Positions 1-8,588 of a stretch of DNA of 64,000 bases are shown here, piece by piece (within the stretch, counting starts at the first letter, position 1; every line of letters begins with the position of its first letter). The DNA is taken from contig DETD01000018.1 in the NCBI GenBank assembly GCA_002362105.1, positions 1 through 64,000 of the forward strand, read 5' to 3'. This DNA is from Bacteroidales bacterium UBA3297 (lineage in GTDB: Bacteria > Bacteroidota > Bacteroidia > Bacteroidales > Paludibacteraceae). The notes below the pieces were generated by a model. The model had not been told where the DNA came from and did not search any database. It was given only the letters and a program-made list of their open reading frames with translations. Position numbers and translations under genes: made by a program.

Positions 1-1210
1 ATAACCGGGTGCGGCGAAGTCTGGAGGACGAAGACGCGCCCGGTGAAACTGAACACCACTCTGGCGTCTGGAAGACGCTACATACAAGACCAGCATAACC
101 ACTTTCAGAAAACGACACCCGGACAGACACACACCCCGTCTGGAAGACGATATCTTAATGGCGAAGTCTGGAGGACGAAGACGCGCCCGGTGAAACTGAA
201 CACCACTCTGGCGTCTGGAAGACGCTACTCTGAGGAATGGAAGGAACTCGGCACTTCATGCAGTAAAAGATACAAGTAACTAGAAATGCGAGATATGGAA
301 CTCACTACACGACATACTCACCATCGACTGACACAGACTTACTCGTAGCGTCTTCCAGACGCTCTTTGCCCCAGTGAGACTCAGGGCACGGTGAAAGGCT
401 GTGCCTTCCACCATACCCGGTTAAGGATATACCGTCTTCCAGACGACAAAGTCAACCCGTCAGAAAACGATGGATTGATAACTAGGTGTGGAGCTGTCAG
501 AAGGACGAAGGTGGGCGCCTAGACATACTAGATATGGAACTCACTACACGACATACTCACCATCGACTGACACAGACTTGCTCGTAGCGTCTTCCAGACG
601 CACTCCTCCGCTGTGGAACTCCGGGCACGGTGAAAGGCTACGCCCTTTCACCATACCCGGTTACGGATATACCGTCTTCCAGACGGCATGGCAACAACAG
701 AATCTCCAGTTCACTACAGAACACCCCGTCTGGAAGACGGTATCTTAATAACCGGGTGCGGCGAAGTCTGGTGGACGGAGACGCGCCCGGTGAAACTGAA
801 CACCACTCTGGCGTCTGGAAGACGCTACTCTGAGGAATGGAAGGAACTCGGCACTTCATGCAGTAAAAGATACAAGTAACTAGAAATGCGAGATATGGAC
901 TCACTACACGACATATTCACCATCGACTGACACAGACTTGCTCGTAGCGTCTTCCAGACGCTCTCCTCCGCTGTGGAACTCCGGGCACGGTGAAAGGCTA
1001 CGCCTTCCACCATACCCGGTTACGGATATACCGTCTTCCAGACGGCATGACAACAACAGAATCTCCAGTTCACTACAGAACACCCCGTCTGGAAGACGGT
1101 ATCTTAATAACCGGGTGCGGCGAAGTCTGGAAGACGGAGACGCGCCCGGTGAAACTGAACACCACCCTGGCGTCTGGAAGACGCTACTCTGAGGAATGGA
1201 AGCGTACACA
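1..1210. repeat. Array of nested inverted repeats built on a 13-bp dyad (REP/BIME-like), non-coding
   Basis: Thirteen exact copies of CGTCTGGAAGACG or its reverse complement lie here. Forward copies start at 65, 137, 212, 727, 812, 1086 and 1171; reverse copies start at 349, 433, 588, 673, 948 and 1032. The copies are arranged as reverse, reverse, forward, forward with spacings of about 85, 54 and 85. The block from 588 to 824 is therefore a nested palindrome centred near 706. It is repeated 359 bp later, centred near 1065. An older block after 433 has a decayed right arm (about 455-520). Smaller hairpins sit inside the arms, for example GGTGAAAGG/CCTTTCACC at about 630-655. Every frame is open in short stretches because the repeats lack stops, but no ORF spans the array or has a promoter. 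It begins before base 1, so its left end is not visible. Function is unknown; a REP/BIME-like or MITE-like element is the likeliest class. Confidence 0.85.
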
Positions 1211-1470
1211 ACCACAAAGACGATAGCCGTATCGTCCCTATCTTTTGATTTATCGGAATAGAAAGCCTGATTTTAACAGATTTATCGGAATAAATTAACA
1301 GAAATTAACATAGTTATCGGAATTCACAGGCTCAAAAATGCCGACTTAGCGGAATAGAAAATAGCCAAAACACTTATAATCAGTAAATTAAACACAAAAC
1401 AGATATATAGACATACACTTTCACTGTAGTCTTTTATATACACGACCTATCAGAGACCACACCCTGAACA
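1211..1470. other. AT-rich spacer with a short repeated motif, no gene seen
   Basis: Between the repeat array and the OmpA terminator there is no convincing ORF. The 10-mer TATCGGAATA occurs at 1251 and 1283, with near copies at about 1315 and 1338 (the last with TAGCGG). This may be a degraded repeat or a set of binding sites. Nothing else is recognisable. Confidence 0.5.
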
Positions 1471-1473
1471 ACA

Positions 1474-1507
1474 AAAAACGGGAACCCAAGTTGGGTTCCC
1501 GTTTTTT
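1474..1507 (-). terminator. Rho-independent terminator of the OmpA gene
   Basis: ACGGGAACCC (1478-1487) pairs with GGGTTCCCGT (1493-1502) across a very short loop, with A and T runs on both sides. It lies about 20 bases past the OmpA stop codon and can act in both directions. Confidence 0.85.
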
Positions 1508-1527
1508 CACTGTATACTGTACTGAGA

Positions 1528-2856
1528 TTATTCTCTGTGGTACAATTCCAATTCAACACGACGGTTACGTGCACGACCGGTAGGAGTGTTGTTGTCTGCG
1601 ATAGGGTCCTTGTCACCATAACCAGCACTTTGGATACGGCCAGCCTCAATACCCTTGTTCACGAAGTAAGCCTTCACAGCGGCAGCACGGTCACGGCTGA
1701 GCATGAGGTTCTTACCAGGGTCACCCGAGTTGTCGGTGTAACCGCTCAACATAACGTTCCACTCACGGCGCTCCTCAATCAGTTTAACGATGTTGTCAAG
1801 TGCAGGATAAGATTCTTTCTTGATAATAGCCTTACCGGTTTCGAAGCGGAGGTCGGCCAACGAAGCCTTCACCATCTTACTTTCGTCCTCGGTCATCTCG
1901 TAAATCGTCTTAGCCTGAGCCGCATTGCGAGAACGTAGACTTTCAATACTATCTTGCTGCTCCTTAACCTGTTTCTTCATCGCATCGTTGTCGGCCTTCA
2001 AAGTAGACAACTGGCTACCAAACGCAGCGTTAAGGCTGTCGATACGGCGGTTCTGCTTGTTGATCATGGTCAACTGTTCCTTCAAGTCAAGCGCATAGTC
2101 CACCTGCTTCTGTACATTGGTGTTGCGGATGTGACGGTTACCATCAAGTTTGTAACGGACAGTCACGCCGGCAACAGGCTGAATACGTCCACCATTGGTC
2201 GTTGGATGCAAACTGTGGGTGTTTTGATCATTTTTAGGTTCGCTGGTGCAGAAACGACCCTCGCCATACACACCGACAGCGAAATTGTCATCGATGTTGT
2301 ACTCGATATTCAATCCCGGATAGAGAATAGGACGGGTCAACTGCGCGTCATCTTCCAAATGTTTAGGATGTTTTCCCATTGTGTAAGCATCGGTCCAAGT
2401 AGTGATACCCGCACCGATACCAAAGTTAGTATAAACATTCAACTTCTCCCAAGAGCGGTAAGGCGCCAACCAGTTCGAAGCGTTCAAGCTGGCGAACAAG
2501 GTAATCTGGTGGATGTTGTTATCGTAGTTTTCCTGATTGTTGTTGGTCCAAGTATAGTCCAAACCCAATCCCCAATAATGGGTAAAGGTGAACTCAGCCT
2601 GCAAACCAGCAGCCGGATTCAGATTGATACAGCTGAAATAGCCAGAGCCATCAGAACGGACACTCGACAAACAGTTTAGGCCACCGTGGGCTTGAAAGCT
2701 CCACTTCGAATAAGTAGTTTTAGCCCCCATGTTGTAAATATTGCGGAAGTCCAAACCTCCGTTTACCTCACGGCTTTCTACCACGGTTGCTTCTTGTGCA
2801 AAAGTTGTTGCAATTGCGGCAACAGCAAGCACCAATGCAGAAATAAATTTTTTCAT
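1528..2856 (-). CDS. OmpA-family outer membrane porin with C-terminal peptidoglycan-binding domain
   Basis: This 442-residue protein starts with a classical signal peptide (hydrophobic residues 5-20, cleavage probably after the TTFA near residue 20). A region of alternating aromatic strands (about 25-230) looks like an 8-stranded barrel. Next comes a polar, coiled-coil-prone linker (about 240-320) and a typical OmpA/MotB domain (about 330-440). That domain shows RFETGKA, SGYTDNSGD and GRARNRRVELE; the last motif and the Asp/Arg pair are those that hold diaminopimelate in this family. It should anchor the outer membrane to peptidoglycan. It is monocistronic, with its own promoter and terminator, which suits an abundant structural porin. 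The family assignment is firm; whether the barrel conducts solutes cannot be seen. Confidence 0.93.
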   Translation of the reverse strand: MKKFISALVLAVAAIATTFAQEATVVESREVNGGLDFRNIYNMGAKTTYSKWSFQAHGGLNCLSSVRSDGSGYFSCINLNPAAGLQAEFTFTHYWGLGLDYTWTNNNQENYDNNIHQITLFASLNASNWLAPYRSWEKLNVYTNFGIGAGITTWTDAYTMGKHPKHLEDDAQLTRPILYPGLNIEYNIDDNFAVGVYGEGRFCTSEPKNDQNTHSLHPTTNGGRIQPVAGVTVRYKLDGNRHIRNTNVQKQVDYALDLKEQLTMINKQNRRIDSLNAAFGSQLSTLKADNDAMKKQVKEQQDSIESLRSRNAAQAKTIYEMTEDESKMVKASLADLRFETGKAIIKKESYPALDNIVKLIEERREWNVMLSGYTDNSGDPGKNLMLSRDRAAAVKAYFVNKGIEAGRIQSAGYGDKDPIADNNTPTGRARNRRVELELYHRE

Positions 2857-2893
2857 ATTTTGTTTATTATCGTTTACAGTATGTTTAACAACA

Positions 2894-2901
2894 CAAAATT
2901 A
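2894..2901 (-). promoter_or_regulatory. Bacteroidota -7 box of the OmpA gene
   Basis: Read on the minus strand this is TAATTTTG, a match to TAnnTTTG, 37 bases upstream of the OmpA start codon. No clear -33 TTTG is seen at the usual 19-21 base spacing. Confidence 0.5.
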
Positions 2902-2940
2902 AGGATTTTTTATTGAAAACATCCACTATTTTTCAGTTTT

Positions 2941-3173
2941 TTTAAGATTGTGCAGAAGAGACTACTCCACCCGTTCTATCTTGCAAGTATGCACCTTGGT
3001 TTTCTCGTCGTAAGATAGGGATGAGGTAGGTTTATAAGTTGATGAGTTGATTAGTTTATGAGTTTATAAGTTTATAGAGGTGATTAGTTTATAAGTTTAG
3101 AGGTTGATGAGACTTCCTGATGCGGGAGGGAAGGTCCGTACCGTTCAGGCGTAGTCGAGTATCAGATTTGCAT
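2941..3173. other. Intergenic region with short AT-rich direct repeats
   Basis: No gene is seen. Between about 3030 and 3105 the sequence is made of variants of GATTAGTTTATAAGTTTA (for example near 3048 and 3081). Such low-complexity tracts occur elsewhere in the window (near 16925) and may be slippage-generated. Confidence 0.45.
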
Positions 3174-3368
3174 CTATACAGAAATCGAAAATAATTGAAG
3201 AGTATCAAATTCATAATCGGAAATCCTTTTTGCCAGTTCCCCAATTTTCTTTGTGTATTCATTGTCAGCATCAGAACTTAGAAGGCCTTTTTCCGTTGCC
3301 TCCTTAATAAGCGCATCCATCTCGGCTCTGACACTTAGAAACTCCTCTTTATCATTTATTCTTTCCAT
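3174..3368 (-). CDS. Small protein of unknown function downstream of the PIN toxin, possible antitoxin fragment
   Basis: I choose the Met at 3368 (MERINDKEEF), giving 64 residues; Met codons at 3374 and 3416 are also open. The product is acidic and helical. A segment with ELAKRISDYE resembles the N-terminal helices that precede the helix-turn-helix domain in HigA-type antitoxins. Here the protein stops where that domain should begin, so it could be a remnant. It lies 51 bases after the PIN gene on the same strand and may be co-transcribed. I do not recognise it with certainty. Confidence 0.4.
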   Translation of the reverse strand: MERINDKEEFLSVRAEMDALIKEATEKGLLSSDADNEYTKKIGELAKRISDYEFDTLQLFSISV

Positions 3369-3419
3369 AATCATATTGTTGAGTGATGAGGCAGACAACG
3401 TTAGCGCAAACGGCAACCG

Positions 3420-3836
3420 CTATATTAATAATAACTCAGAATAGAATTCTTCTAGTTTCTTTATCTCAACATGTGGGAAAGGTATATTTTTCAACACATT
3501 GAAATGATTGTCGTTACTCACAATATAGTCCGCATTAGCCACAATAGCACAATCTACAAATTTATTGTCATCATAATCAGTTTCAATCAATCCAAACCTA
3601 AACTGAGCATCAATACGCAACACATTGTTTGCTCTCAGAATAATTTCCACAACATGTCGGGCTACCAAAGAAGATGTATGAGACGCTATAATCTCATCAT
3701 ATTCTTCAATTATTTCATTTGACACGCAAAGGACATACTTTCCGTTAACAAAGTCTTCCCACACTTTATAATATCGTCCGTGTCTAGAAAGAGACTGTAT
3801 CAGACAATTAGTATCCAAAACAACGTGCCGCATCAT
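3420..3836 (-). CDS. PIN-domain toxin-like ribonuclease
   Basis: The 138-residue product begins MMRHVVLDTNCLIQSL. D8 with N10 is the first acidic site of PIN nucleases. Later acidic positions follow in IIEEYDEI (about residue 45) and in the TDYDDNKFVDCAI stretch (about 105-118), then DYIVSNDNHF near 125, which is typical of this toxin subfamily. PIN toxins use Mg and cut RNA, often tRNA or rRNA. The start overlaps the upstream small gene by 4 bases (ATGA), the usual arrangement of a two-gene toxin-antitoxin unit. Length is normal and all expected acidic residues appear present, so it is probably active. Its target is unknown. Confidence 0.85.
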   Translation of the reverse strand: MMRHVVLDTNCLIQSLSRHGRYYKVWEDFVNGKYVLCVSNEIIEEYDEIIASHTSSLVARHVVEIILRANNVLRIDAQFRFGLIETDYDDNKFVDCAIVANADYIVSNDNHFNVLKNIPFPHVEIKKLEEFYSELLLI

Positions 3837-4057
3837 CTTTTATAAGGTGTCCGCATATGCTCGTTCTTCCATTCTGACATTTTTTCGTCTGTCAGTTCAC
3901 CACGTTCAATCATTCGGTCAAGTTCCTTCTGTAACCTTGAGTTAAGGAACTGTACCAAGACATTTTTCAAATCTGCGATATCCTCTTCCCTATCAATACA
4001 AGAAAGAAGATTTAAGACTTCATATTGAGCCGCATTTATTTTATGTATATGTTCCAT
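3833..4057 (-). CDS. Putative antitoxin of the PIN toxin
   Basis: The likely start is the ATG at 4057 (MEHIHKINAAQYEV), giving 74 residues; an upstream codon at 4084 is also open. The protein is short, charged and helical, with ELDRMIERGELTDEKMSEW near its C-terminal end. It matches small antitoxin-like proteins paired with PIN toxins in layout: it comes first and overlaps the toxin by 4 bases. No DNA-binding motif is obvious. The antitoxin role is inferred from position. Confidence 0.65.
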   Translation of the reverse strand: MEHIHKINAAQYEVLNLLSCIDREEDIADLKNVLVQFLNSRLQKELDRMIERGELTDEKMSEWKNEHMRTPYKR

Positions 4058-4179
4058 ACTCCGTTTTTTTTTTGCAAGATACATATTTTCACAGACTTTT
4101 AATGCCAGTTCGTTGATTTTTCAGTTGACGAAACCTTTTCAGGCAAACACCTATCACTACCACACCACTTCCCAAAGAA

Positions 4180-5277
4180 TTATTTGGTGAGGGCTTTCCG
4201 GTAAACATCGTACACTTGGCGGGCGATGGTTGACCACTGGTATTTGCTGAGGTCATAGGTGCGTTCGGAGAAAGGGACGTCGACCACCTGCTGCAACTTT
4301 TGCGCCAGTTCGTCCACCTCGCCCAGTTGGAAGTAACACTCACCCGGCAAACCCACCTCCAAGTTGGCAGGTATATTGCTGACCACCACCGGCAACTTAT
4401 AGCTCATAGCCTCCAGCAGGGCAATAGGAAGCCCCTCGTGGCTGGATGGCAGCACATAGCAACTGGCGTTGCTCAACAACGTGCGCAGTTTCTCTCCCTT
4501 AATGAAGCCCGGCAACACCACCCCAGCGGCTTTGGCTTTCGCCTTCAGGCTCCTGCTGTAGTCGTCCTCAAAATCTGTATCACCCGCCAGCACCAGTTTA
4601 TATCCGTTGTTGTTAATCCGACTGAAGGCCTCCACCAGATGGTGCAGGTTCTTTTCCGGCACAAAGCGGCACATACTCAAGATATACTTGCGGGGAGCGA
4701 TGCCTAACTCTTGCATATAGGCCTCGTCGGTACAGAACTGCGGTTCGTCCACCCCGTTGTAGATCAGGTGGCTGTCCACACGACCGTATTTGCGCATAAG
4801 TATGGCGTTAATCACATTGCTGATGACGATGACCTCCGTCGCATACTTGGTTCCCAGGCGTTCGCCTAACTTTAGCACAAAGGTAGCCAAACGCCCCCAT
4901 TTGTCGCGGTCGTAGTCGGGTCCGTGGTGGGTGAACACCACACGCAGCCCCAACAGTCGGGCAAACGGGATCAGCAGAGCCGGACCTACGGCATGGATAT
5001 GGATTAAATCAGCCTTTTGGCGGCGTGCACGCACAATGGCGCGGTAAGTATGCACAATGGCTTCCAAACTCTTTTTCTTCGGGCTGCGAACATCGTACAA
5101 TTTCACGCCCTTCCATTCTTTTAACCCGTCGGCGTGTGCGTAATGCCTTCTGCGGATGACAGTGACATCAACATCGGAAAACTGCCGCACCAATTCGGGG
5201 AACAGTTTCTCGCAATGCGTCTCTATACCGCCCATTATATTGGGTATGCCTCGGGTGCCTGCAACAAAGATTTTCAT
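4180..5277 (-). CDS. GT4-family glycosyltransferase, exopolysaccharide cluster
   Basis: I start at the ATG at 5277 (MKIFVAGTRGIPN). A longer frame reaches 5361, but its extra 28 residues are unlike the family. The 365-residue protein has the GT-B layout. The N-terminal half shows GTRGIPNIMGGIETH (loop for the acceptor side) and IHAVGPALL. The C-terminal half shows the GT4 donor site SHEGLPIALLEAMSYKLPVVVS with the EX7E pattern. It should transfer a sugar from a nucleotide sugar to the growing repeat unit at the cytoplasmic face of the inner membrane. It is the last gene of the leftward polysaccharide cluster. Sugar specificity cannot be read. Confidence 0.9.
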   Translation of the reverse strand: MKIFVAGTRGIPNIMGGIETHCEKLFPELVRQFSDVDVTVIRRRHYAHADGLKEWKGVKLYDVRSPKKKSLEAIVHTYRAIVRARRQKADLIHIHAVGPALLIPFARLLGLRVVFTHHGPDYDRDKWGRLATFVLKLGERLGTKYATEVIVISNVINAILMRKYGRVDSHLIYNGVDEPQFCTDEAYMQELGIAPRKYILSMCRFVPEKNLHHLVEAFSRINNNGYKLVLAGDTDFEDDYSRSLKAKAKAAGVVLPGFIKGEKLRTLLSNASCYVLPSSHEGLPIALLEAMSYKLPVVVSNIPANLEVGLPGECYFQLGEVDELAQKLQQVVDVPFSERTYDLSKYQWSTIARQVYDVYRKALTK

Positions 5278-5433
5278 ATTATTCAAGGAACAATTTATAA
5301 GGGACAATTCACATAGTGCAAGTAAAAGAGTGCGAGGTGATAATTGAATAATGTAAAACAATCTGTAGCATGTTGAAATTCGATAATATACTAGTTTTCA
5401 ACGTTGATTTTAAAAAGTTTCACCTCTCACCTG

Positions 5434-6645
5434 TCACTTAATTTCAATATTTCTGTCAGTTTCAGCCTTGGTGGCCTCGTAACCCTGGCCTTCCACATCA
5501 GCGTTAACAATATCCTCGCCACGCTTACCCTTCAGAGCGTCTTTCGAGTCTTCAGACAGACCGTTGTTGATAACGGCGTTCAAGTCACAAGTACTGCACT
5601 TGTCCAACTCTTCCTTAGTGACCTTACCATCGCGGTAGTCACAGCAGATAGGGTTCTCGTACATGCTGTACTTTATGCCTAACAGGCTCTTGATTTTATG
5701 TTTGAACACCCACCAGGCTGGAGTGGTGATGTATTTCTGCATGGCAGGAGAAACTGATCCAATCATCCAACAGTCTCTGTCGCAACAGCGGACTTTTTTA
5801 CGTACTTTTTCAGCCTCAGGACTATTCCACAGTTCATCCCAAGTCTGGCGATTAATGTTACCCATCACTTCCTTGTCCTTCGTGCCGTTGCAAGGCATTA
5901 CATCGCCATAAGGATCAATAAAAAACGTATCGAAACTCATATCGCAAGGAAGCAGACGCTTCTGACCATAGATGTAGTTGATAAGGCCATGGTTGAAATA
6001 TGCCCGGAACCACTTCTTTGGAGAGTTAGACTTTAGCAATTCGTTGACCAAGTTCTCGAAATTCTTAGCCACCATCGGACGGTCTTTAATGATATTCTTG
6101 GCTTCTACGAAATAAAACGAATTGTGGAGCGATGCAGTGGCAAACTCCATACCCATTTCGTTGCTGATATTGTAAAGCGGTACCAAATCGGGTGCATTCT
6201 TATCTTGCACAGTCATACCAAAACCAACATCCTTCATCCCCATTTCACGGAGTTTCTTTAGGGTGCCGTAACCACGCTGGTAGCCGTCATTCAAACCACG
6301 GATTTCGTTGTTGGTCTGTTCCAAACCTTCAATCGAGATTCGGATACCTATTTGCGGAAATTCCTTGCAGAGGTCAATGATTCGGTCGGTAAAAAATCCG
6401 TTAGTAGAGATAACAATACGGTCGCTCTTTTTATAGAGTTCACGAACAATATCCTTAAGGTCGGTACGGATAAATGGCTCGCCACCAGTGATGTTGGTAA
6501 AATACATCTTTGGCAACTTTTTGATTGCCTCAATAGAGATTTCCTCTTCCGCCTTGCTGGGCGCCTTATAACGGTTGCACATGCTGCAACGCGCGTTACA
6601 ACGGTAGGTTACGATAACGGTACCGTTAAGTTTCTTTTCAGACAT
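5434..6645 (-). CDS. Radical SAM protein with C-terminal Cys-rich region, in polysaccharide cluster
   Basis: This is a 403-residue protein. Its motif CNARCSMC places C16, C20 and C23 as ligands of the 4Fe-4S cluster that cleaves S-adenosylmethionine. ITGGEP (about residue 53) is the GGE motif that contacts SAM. The second half has cysteines in DPYGDVMPCNG, CCDRDCW, ICCDYRD and CSTCD, as in SPASM or twitch domains that hold extra iron-sulfur clusters. The tail after about residue 360 is charged and probably disordered. Substrate is unknown. Position between two glycosyltransferases suggests a sugar or lipid-linked intermediate, or a peptide attached to it, but that is only inference. A gap of about 85 bases separates it from the upstream gene. 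Confidence 0.85.
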   Translation of the reverse strand: MSEKKLNGTVIVTYRCNARCSMCNRYKAPSKAEEEISIEAIKKLPKMYFTNITGGEPFIRTDLKDIVRELYKKSDRIVISTNGFFTDRIIDLCKEFPQIGIRISIEGLEQTNNEIRGLNDGYQRGYGTLKKLREMGMKDVGFGMTVQDKNAPDLVPLYNISNEMGMEFATASLHNSFYFVEAKNIIKDRPMVAKNFENLVNELLKSNSPKKWFRAYFNHGLINYIYGQKRLLPCDMSFDTFFIDPYGDVMPCNGTKDKEVMGNINRQTWDELWNSPEAEKVRKKVRCCDRDCWMIGSVSPAMQKYITTPAWWVFKHKIKSLLGIKYSMYENPICCDYRDGKVTKEELDKCSTCDLNAVINNGLSEDSKDALKGKRGEDIVNADVEGQGYEATKAETDRNIEIK

Positions 6646-6730
6646 TATTTAAGTTTATATTATGAACAGTTTACGAGTTTACATCCAGATAACTTCTCAC
6701 TTACAACTTATAACTCGCAAAGTTAATGAA

Positions 6731-7924
6731 TTATTTTGACTTATAAACCTCCATCAACCTTTCGTAATAAGCTTCGCTACTATAGCGTCCTACAGCTTGC
6801 TTTGCAATTATTGGATAATCAAACTCAGTTTTGAACATCAGTTCAATTTTAGACTTTAAATCTTCTATGTCACCACTTGTGAAAGTCATACCATTTTGAG
6901 CAAGAGTATCATCCCTTGTCACTTGCACCTTTTCACTTATCAGTTCAGGAATGCCACCTATACGAGCACCAAGAACAGGCGTGCCAAGAGATTGCGACTC
7001 AATAACTGTTAGCGGATTGTTTTCACTCCACTCAGAAGGCAATACCATAAAACGGGCCCTTTCGAGGATTGGACGGAAGTCGTTCCACTGCATCGATCCC
7101 TTAAATACGATATTATCATTGCCCCTATACTGTTCCTTTAAATCTGGCAACAATTCACCATCACCAATCACCACCAATTTGTAGGGCAATTGACTTGCAG
7201 CCTTACATAAAGTCCGTAAACCTTTTACTTCGTTTACACGACCAAGATAAACATAATAGTCTTCTTTAATAAAAGAAGGATTTTTGACCTTATCTACATC
7301 AATAAAGTTACAAAGTACACGGAATTTACTTGCATCATATCCACCAGCCACGCAAGTATCCATCATAAACTGGCTTGGAGGTAAAAACAAATCGGTATAT
7401 TCTTGTAATTTCTCTTTATTCCACTTCTTCTGTTCCAAGTAGCCAATAATGGCACCAGGCACACTTCCTGGCATGCAACGGTGTTTTATCACGGACGTCT
7501 TATCGGCAAAACATTCGGTGCACCACTTCCCATTTCGCATGCAGGTGTAGGAAGGACAAACTAATTTGGTGTCGTGCAACGTCCATACCACCCTGCAACC
7601 GAACACATGTGCTAACTTAGCAATTACAGGACTAAGTTGGGTGTGAATATTATTCAGATGAACCACATCGGGATTAAAATCAATGAGTAGCTTTGTAAAG
7701 CCTTTGACGACCTGTCTTGCACCAAATGGGCGGATAAAAGCATCTAACTTTCCCATATTCGATGGCCAGTATTTGCTCCACAGACTATCAACATTCTCCG
7801 GATAGTTCATAGCATAAACAGCAACTTTATGTCCCTTTGATTTTAACATCTGTTCCAAATTCATGGTATAGATGCAATCTCCACCACGACGATAGTAAAA
7901 TTTATTACAAAGTATAATACGCAT
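6731..7924 (-). CDS. GT4-family glycosyltransferase with Cys-rich insertion
   Basis: The 397-residue protein begins MRIILCNKFYYRRGGDCIYT, the glycine-rich start of many GT4 enzymes. DVVHLNNIH and WTLHDTKLVCPSYTC follow. A cluster of cysteines (CPSYTC, CTECF, HRCMPG, about 135-165) may bind metal and is typical of a subgroup of Bacteroidota GT4 proteins. The donor site is PSEWSENNPLTVIESQSLGTPVLG near 320-345. It overlaps nothing and sits one base after the preceding gene, so it belongs to the same operon. It probably adds one sugar of the repeat unit on the cytoplasmic side. Confidence 0.9.
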   Translation of the reverse strand: MRIILCNKFYYRRGGDCIYTMNLEQMLKSKGHKVAVYAMNYPENVDSLWSKYWPSNMGKLDAFIRPFGARQVVKGFTKLLIDFNPDVVHLNNIHTQLSPVIAKLAHVFGCRVVWTLHDTKLVCPSYTCMRNGKWCTECFADKTSVIKHRCMPGSVPGAIIGYLEQKKWNKEKLQEYTDLFLPPSQFMMDTCVAGGYDASKFRVLCNFIDVDKVKNPSFIKEDYYVYLGRVNEVKGLRTLCKAASQLPYKLVVIGDGELLPDLKEQYRGNDNIVFKGSMQWNDFRPILERARFMVLPSEWSENNPLTVIESQSLGTPVLGARIGGIPELISEKVQVTRDDTLAQNGMTFTSGDIEDLKSKIELMFKTEFDYPIIAKQAVGRYSSEAYYERLMEVYKSK

Positions 7925-7925
7925 A

Positions 7926-8585
7926 TTAAAAATCTAAAGGACGATTACTTAGAACTGACAATCCATTATAAGAATAAGAATAGGTCATACCTATATTATT
8001 TCGAAACAATTCACACCCAACATAAAAATCATTTAGATACATTTTCAAGATATCATCAGATATTTCATCCATAGGACATACATGACGATTACGATTTTTT
8101 ATATTGCTAAATGCACATTCTACATTAGACATCAAATATATTGTAAAAGAATTATCATTATACTGCTTATATACAGAGAACAAACGATCAAAAGGAATTC
8201 CAAACTGTATCATTAAAAACACATAACGCTGTATTTGTCCTTCATCATTAACGCAGAAAATTTTTAATTTATTACAAATATCATGAATTAATGTTGACAG
8301 AACTATATCATTTATGCAGTAATCTAATGAGAAGGGAACATATTTTGACTTAACGTTTTCACAAGAGATGAAAAGACTTTTAATTACTTTTTTCTGTTTC
8401 CTATATTTCGGTAATAAACAAATTGCAAAATCAGCTAACTTATAACAAATCTTCAACCACAAAGGCATTCCATTAAACCTTGAAATATCAACACAAGGTA
8501 GATCAGCCTTTATCATTCTTTTTCTCAAATCTTTTGAATAAAAGGTTTTTCCACAGCCAGGGATTCCAAACAAATCAACAATCAT
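7926..8585 (-). CDS. P-loop kinase-like protein of unknown substrate
   Basis: The 219-residue protein starts directly with a Walker A motif, GIPGCGKT (residues 7-14), right after a first beta strand, as in small-molecule kinases. The remainder is helical, AT-rich in codon use and has no motif I can assign to a known substrate. YLMSNVECAFSNIKNRNRH (about 150-170) could form the lid with basic residues. It stands between a kinase-like fusion protein (4 bases upstream) and a glycosyltransferase (1 base downstream). It may phosphorylate a sugar or glycan end, but this is inference. Confidence 0.6.
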   Translation of the reverse strand: MIVDLFGIPGCGKTFYSKDLRKRMIKADLPCVDISRFNGMPLWLKICYKLADFAICLLPKYRKQKKVIKSLFISCENVKSKYVPFSLDYCINDIVLSTLIHDICNKLKIFCVNDEGQIQRYVFLMIQFGIPFDRLFSVYKQYNDNSFTIYLMSNVECAFSNIKNRNRHVCPMDEISDDILKMYLNDFYVGCELFRNNIGMTYSYSYNGLSVLSNRPLDF

Positions 8586-8588
8586 ATT

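Noticed and set aside
1..1210. CRISPR array
   Set aside because: Repeats alternate in orientation, spacings are 54-155 bases, and the sequences between repeats are themselves repeated; no cas genes are present.
43..1226. Several overlapping small ORFs on both strands in the first 1.2 kb
   Set aside because: They are translations of the repeat array (recurrent peptides such as SGRRY, LEDGI and VWKT), have no promoters, and exist in several frames at once.
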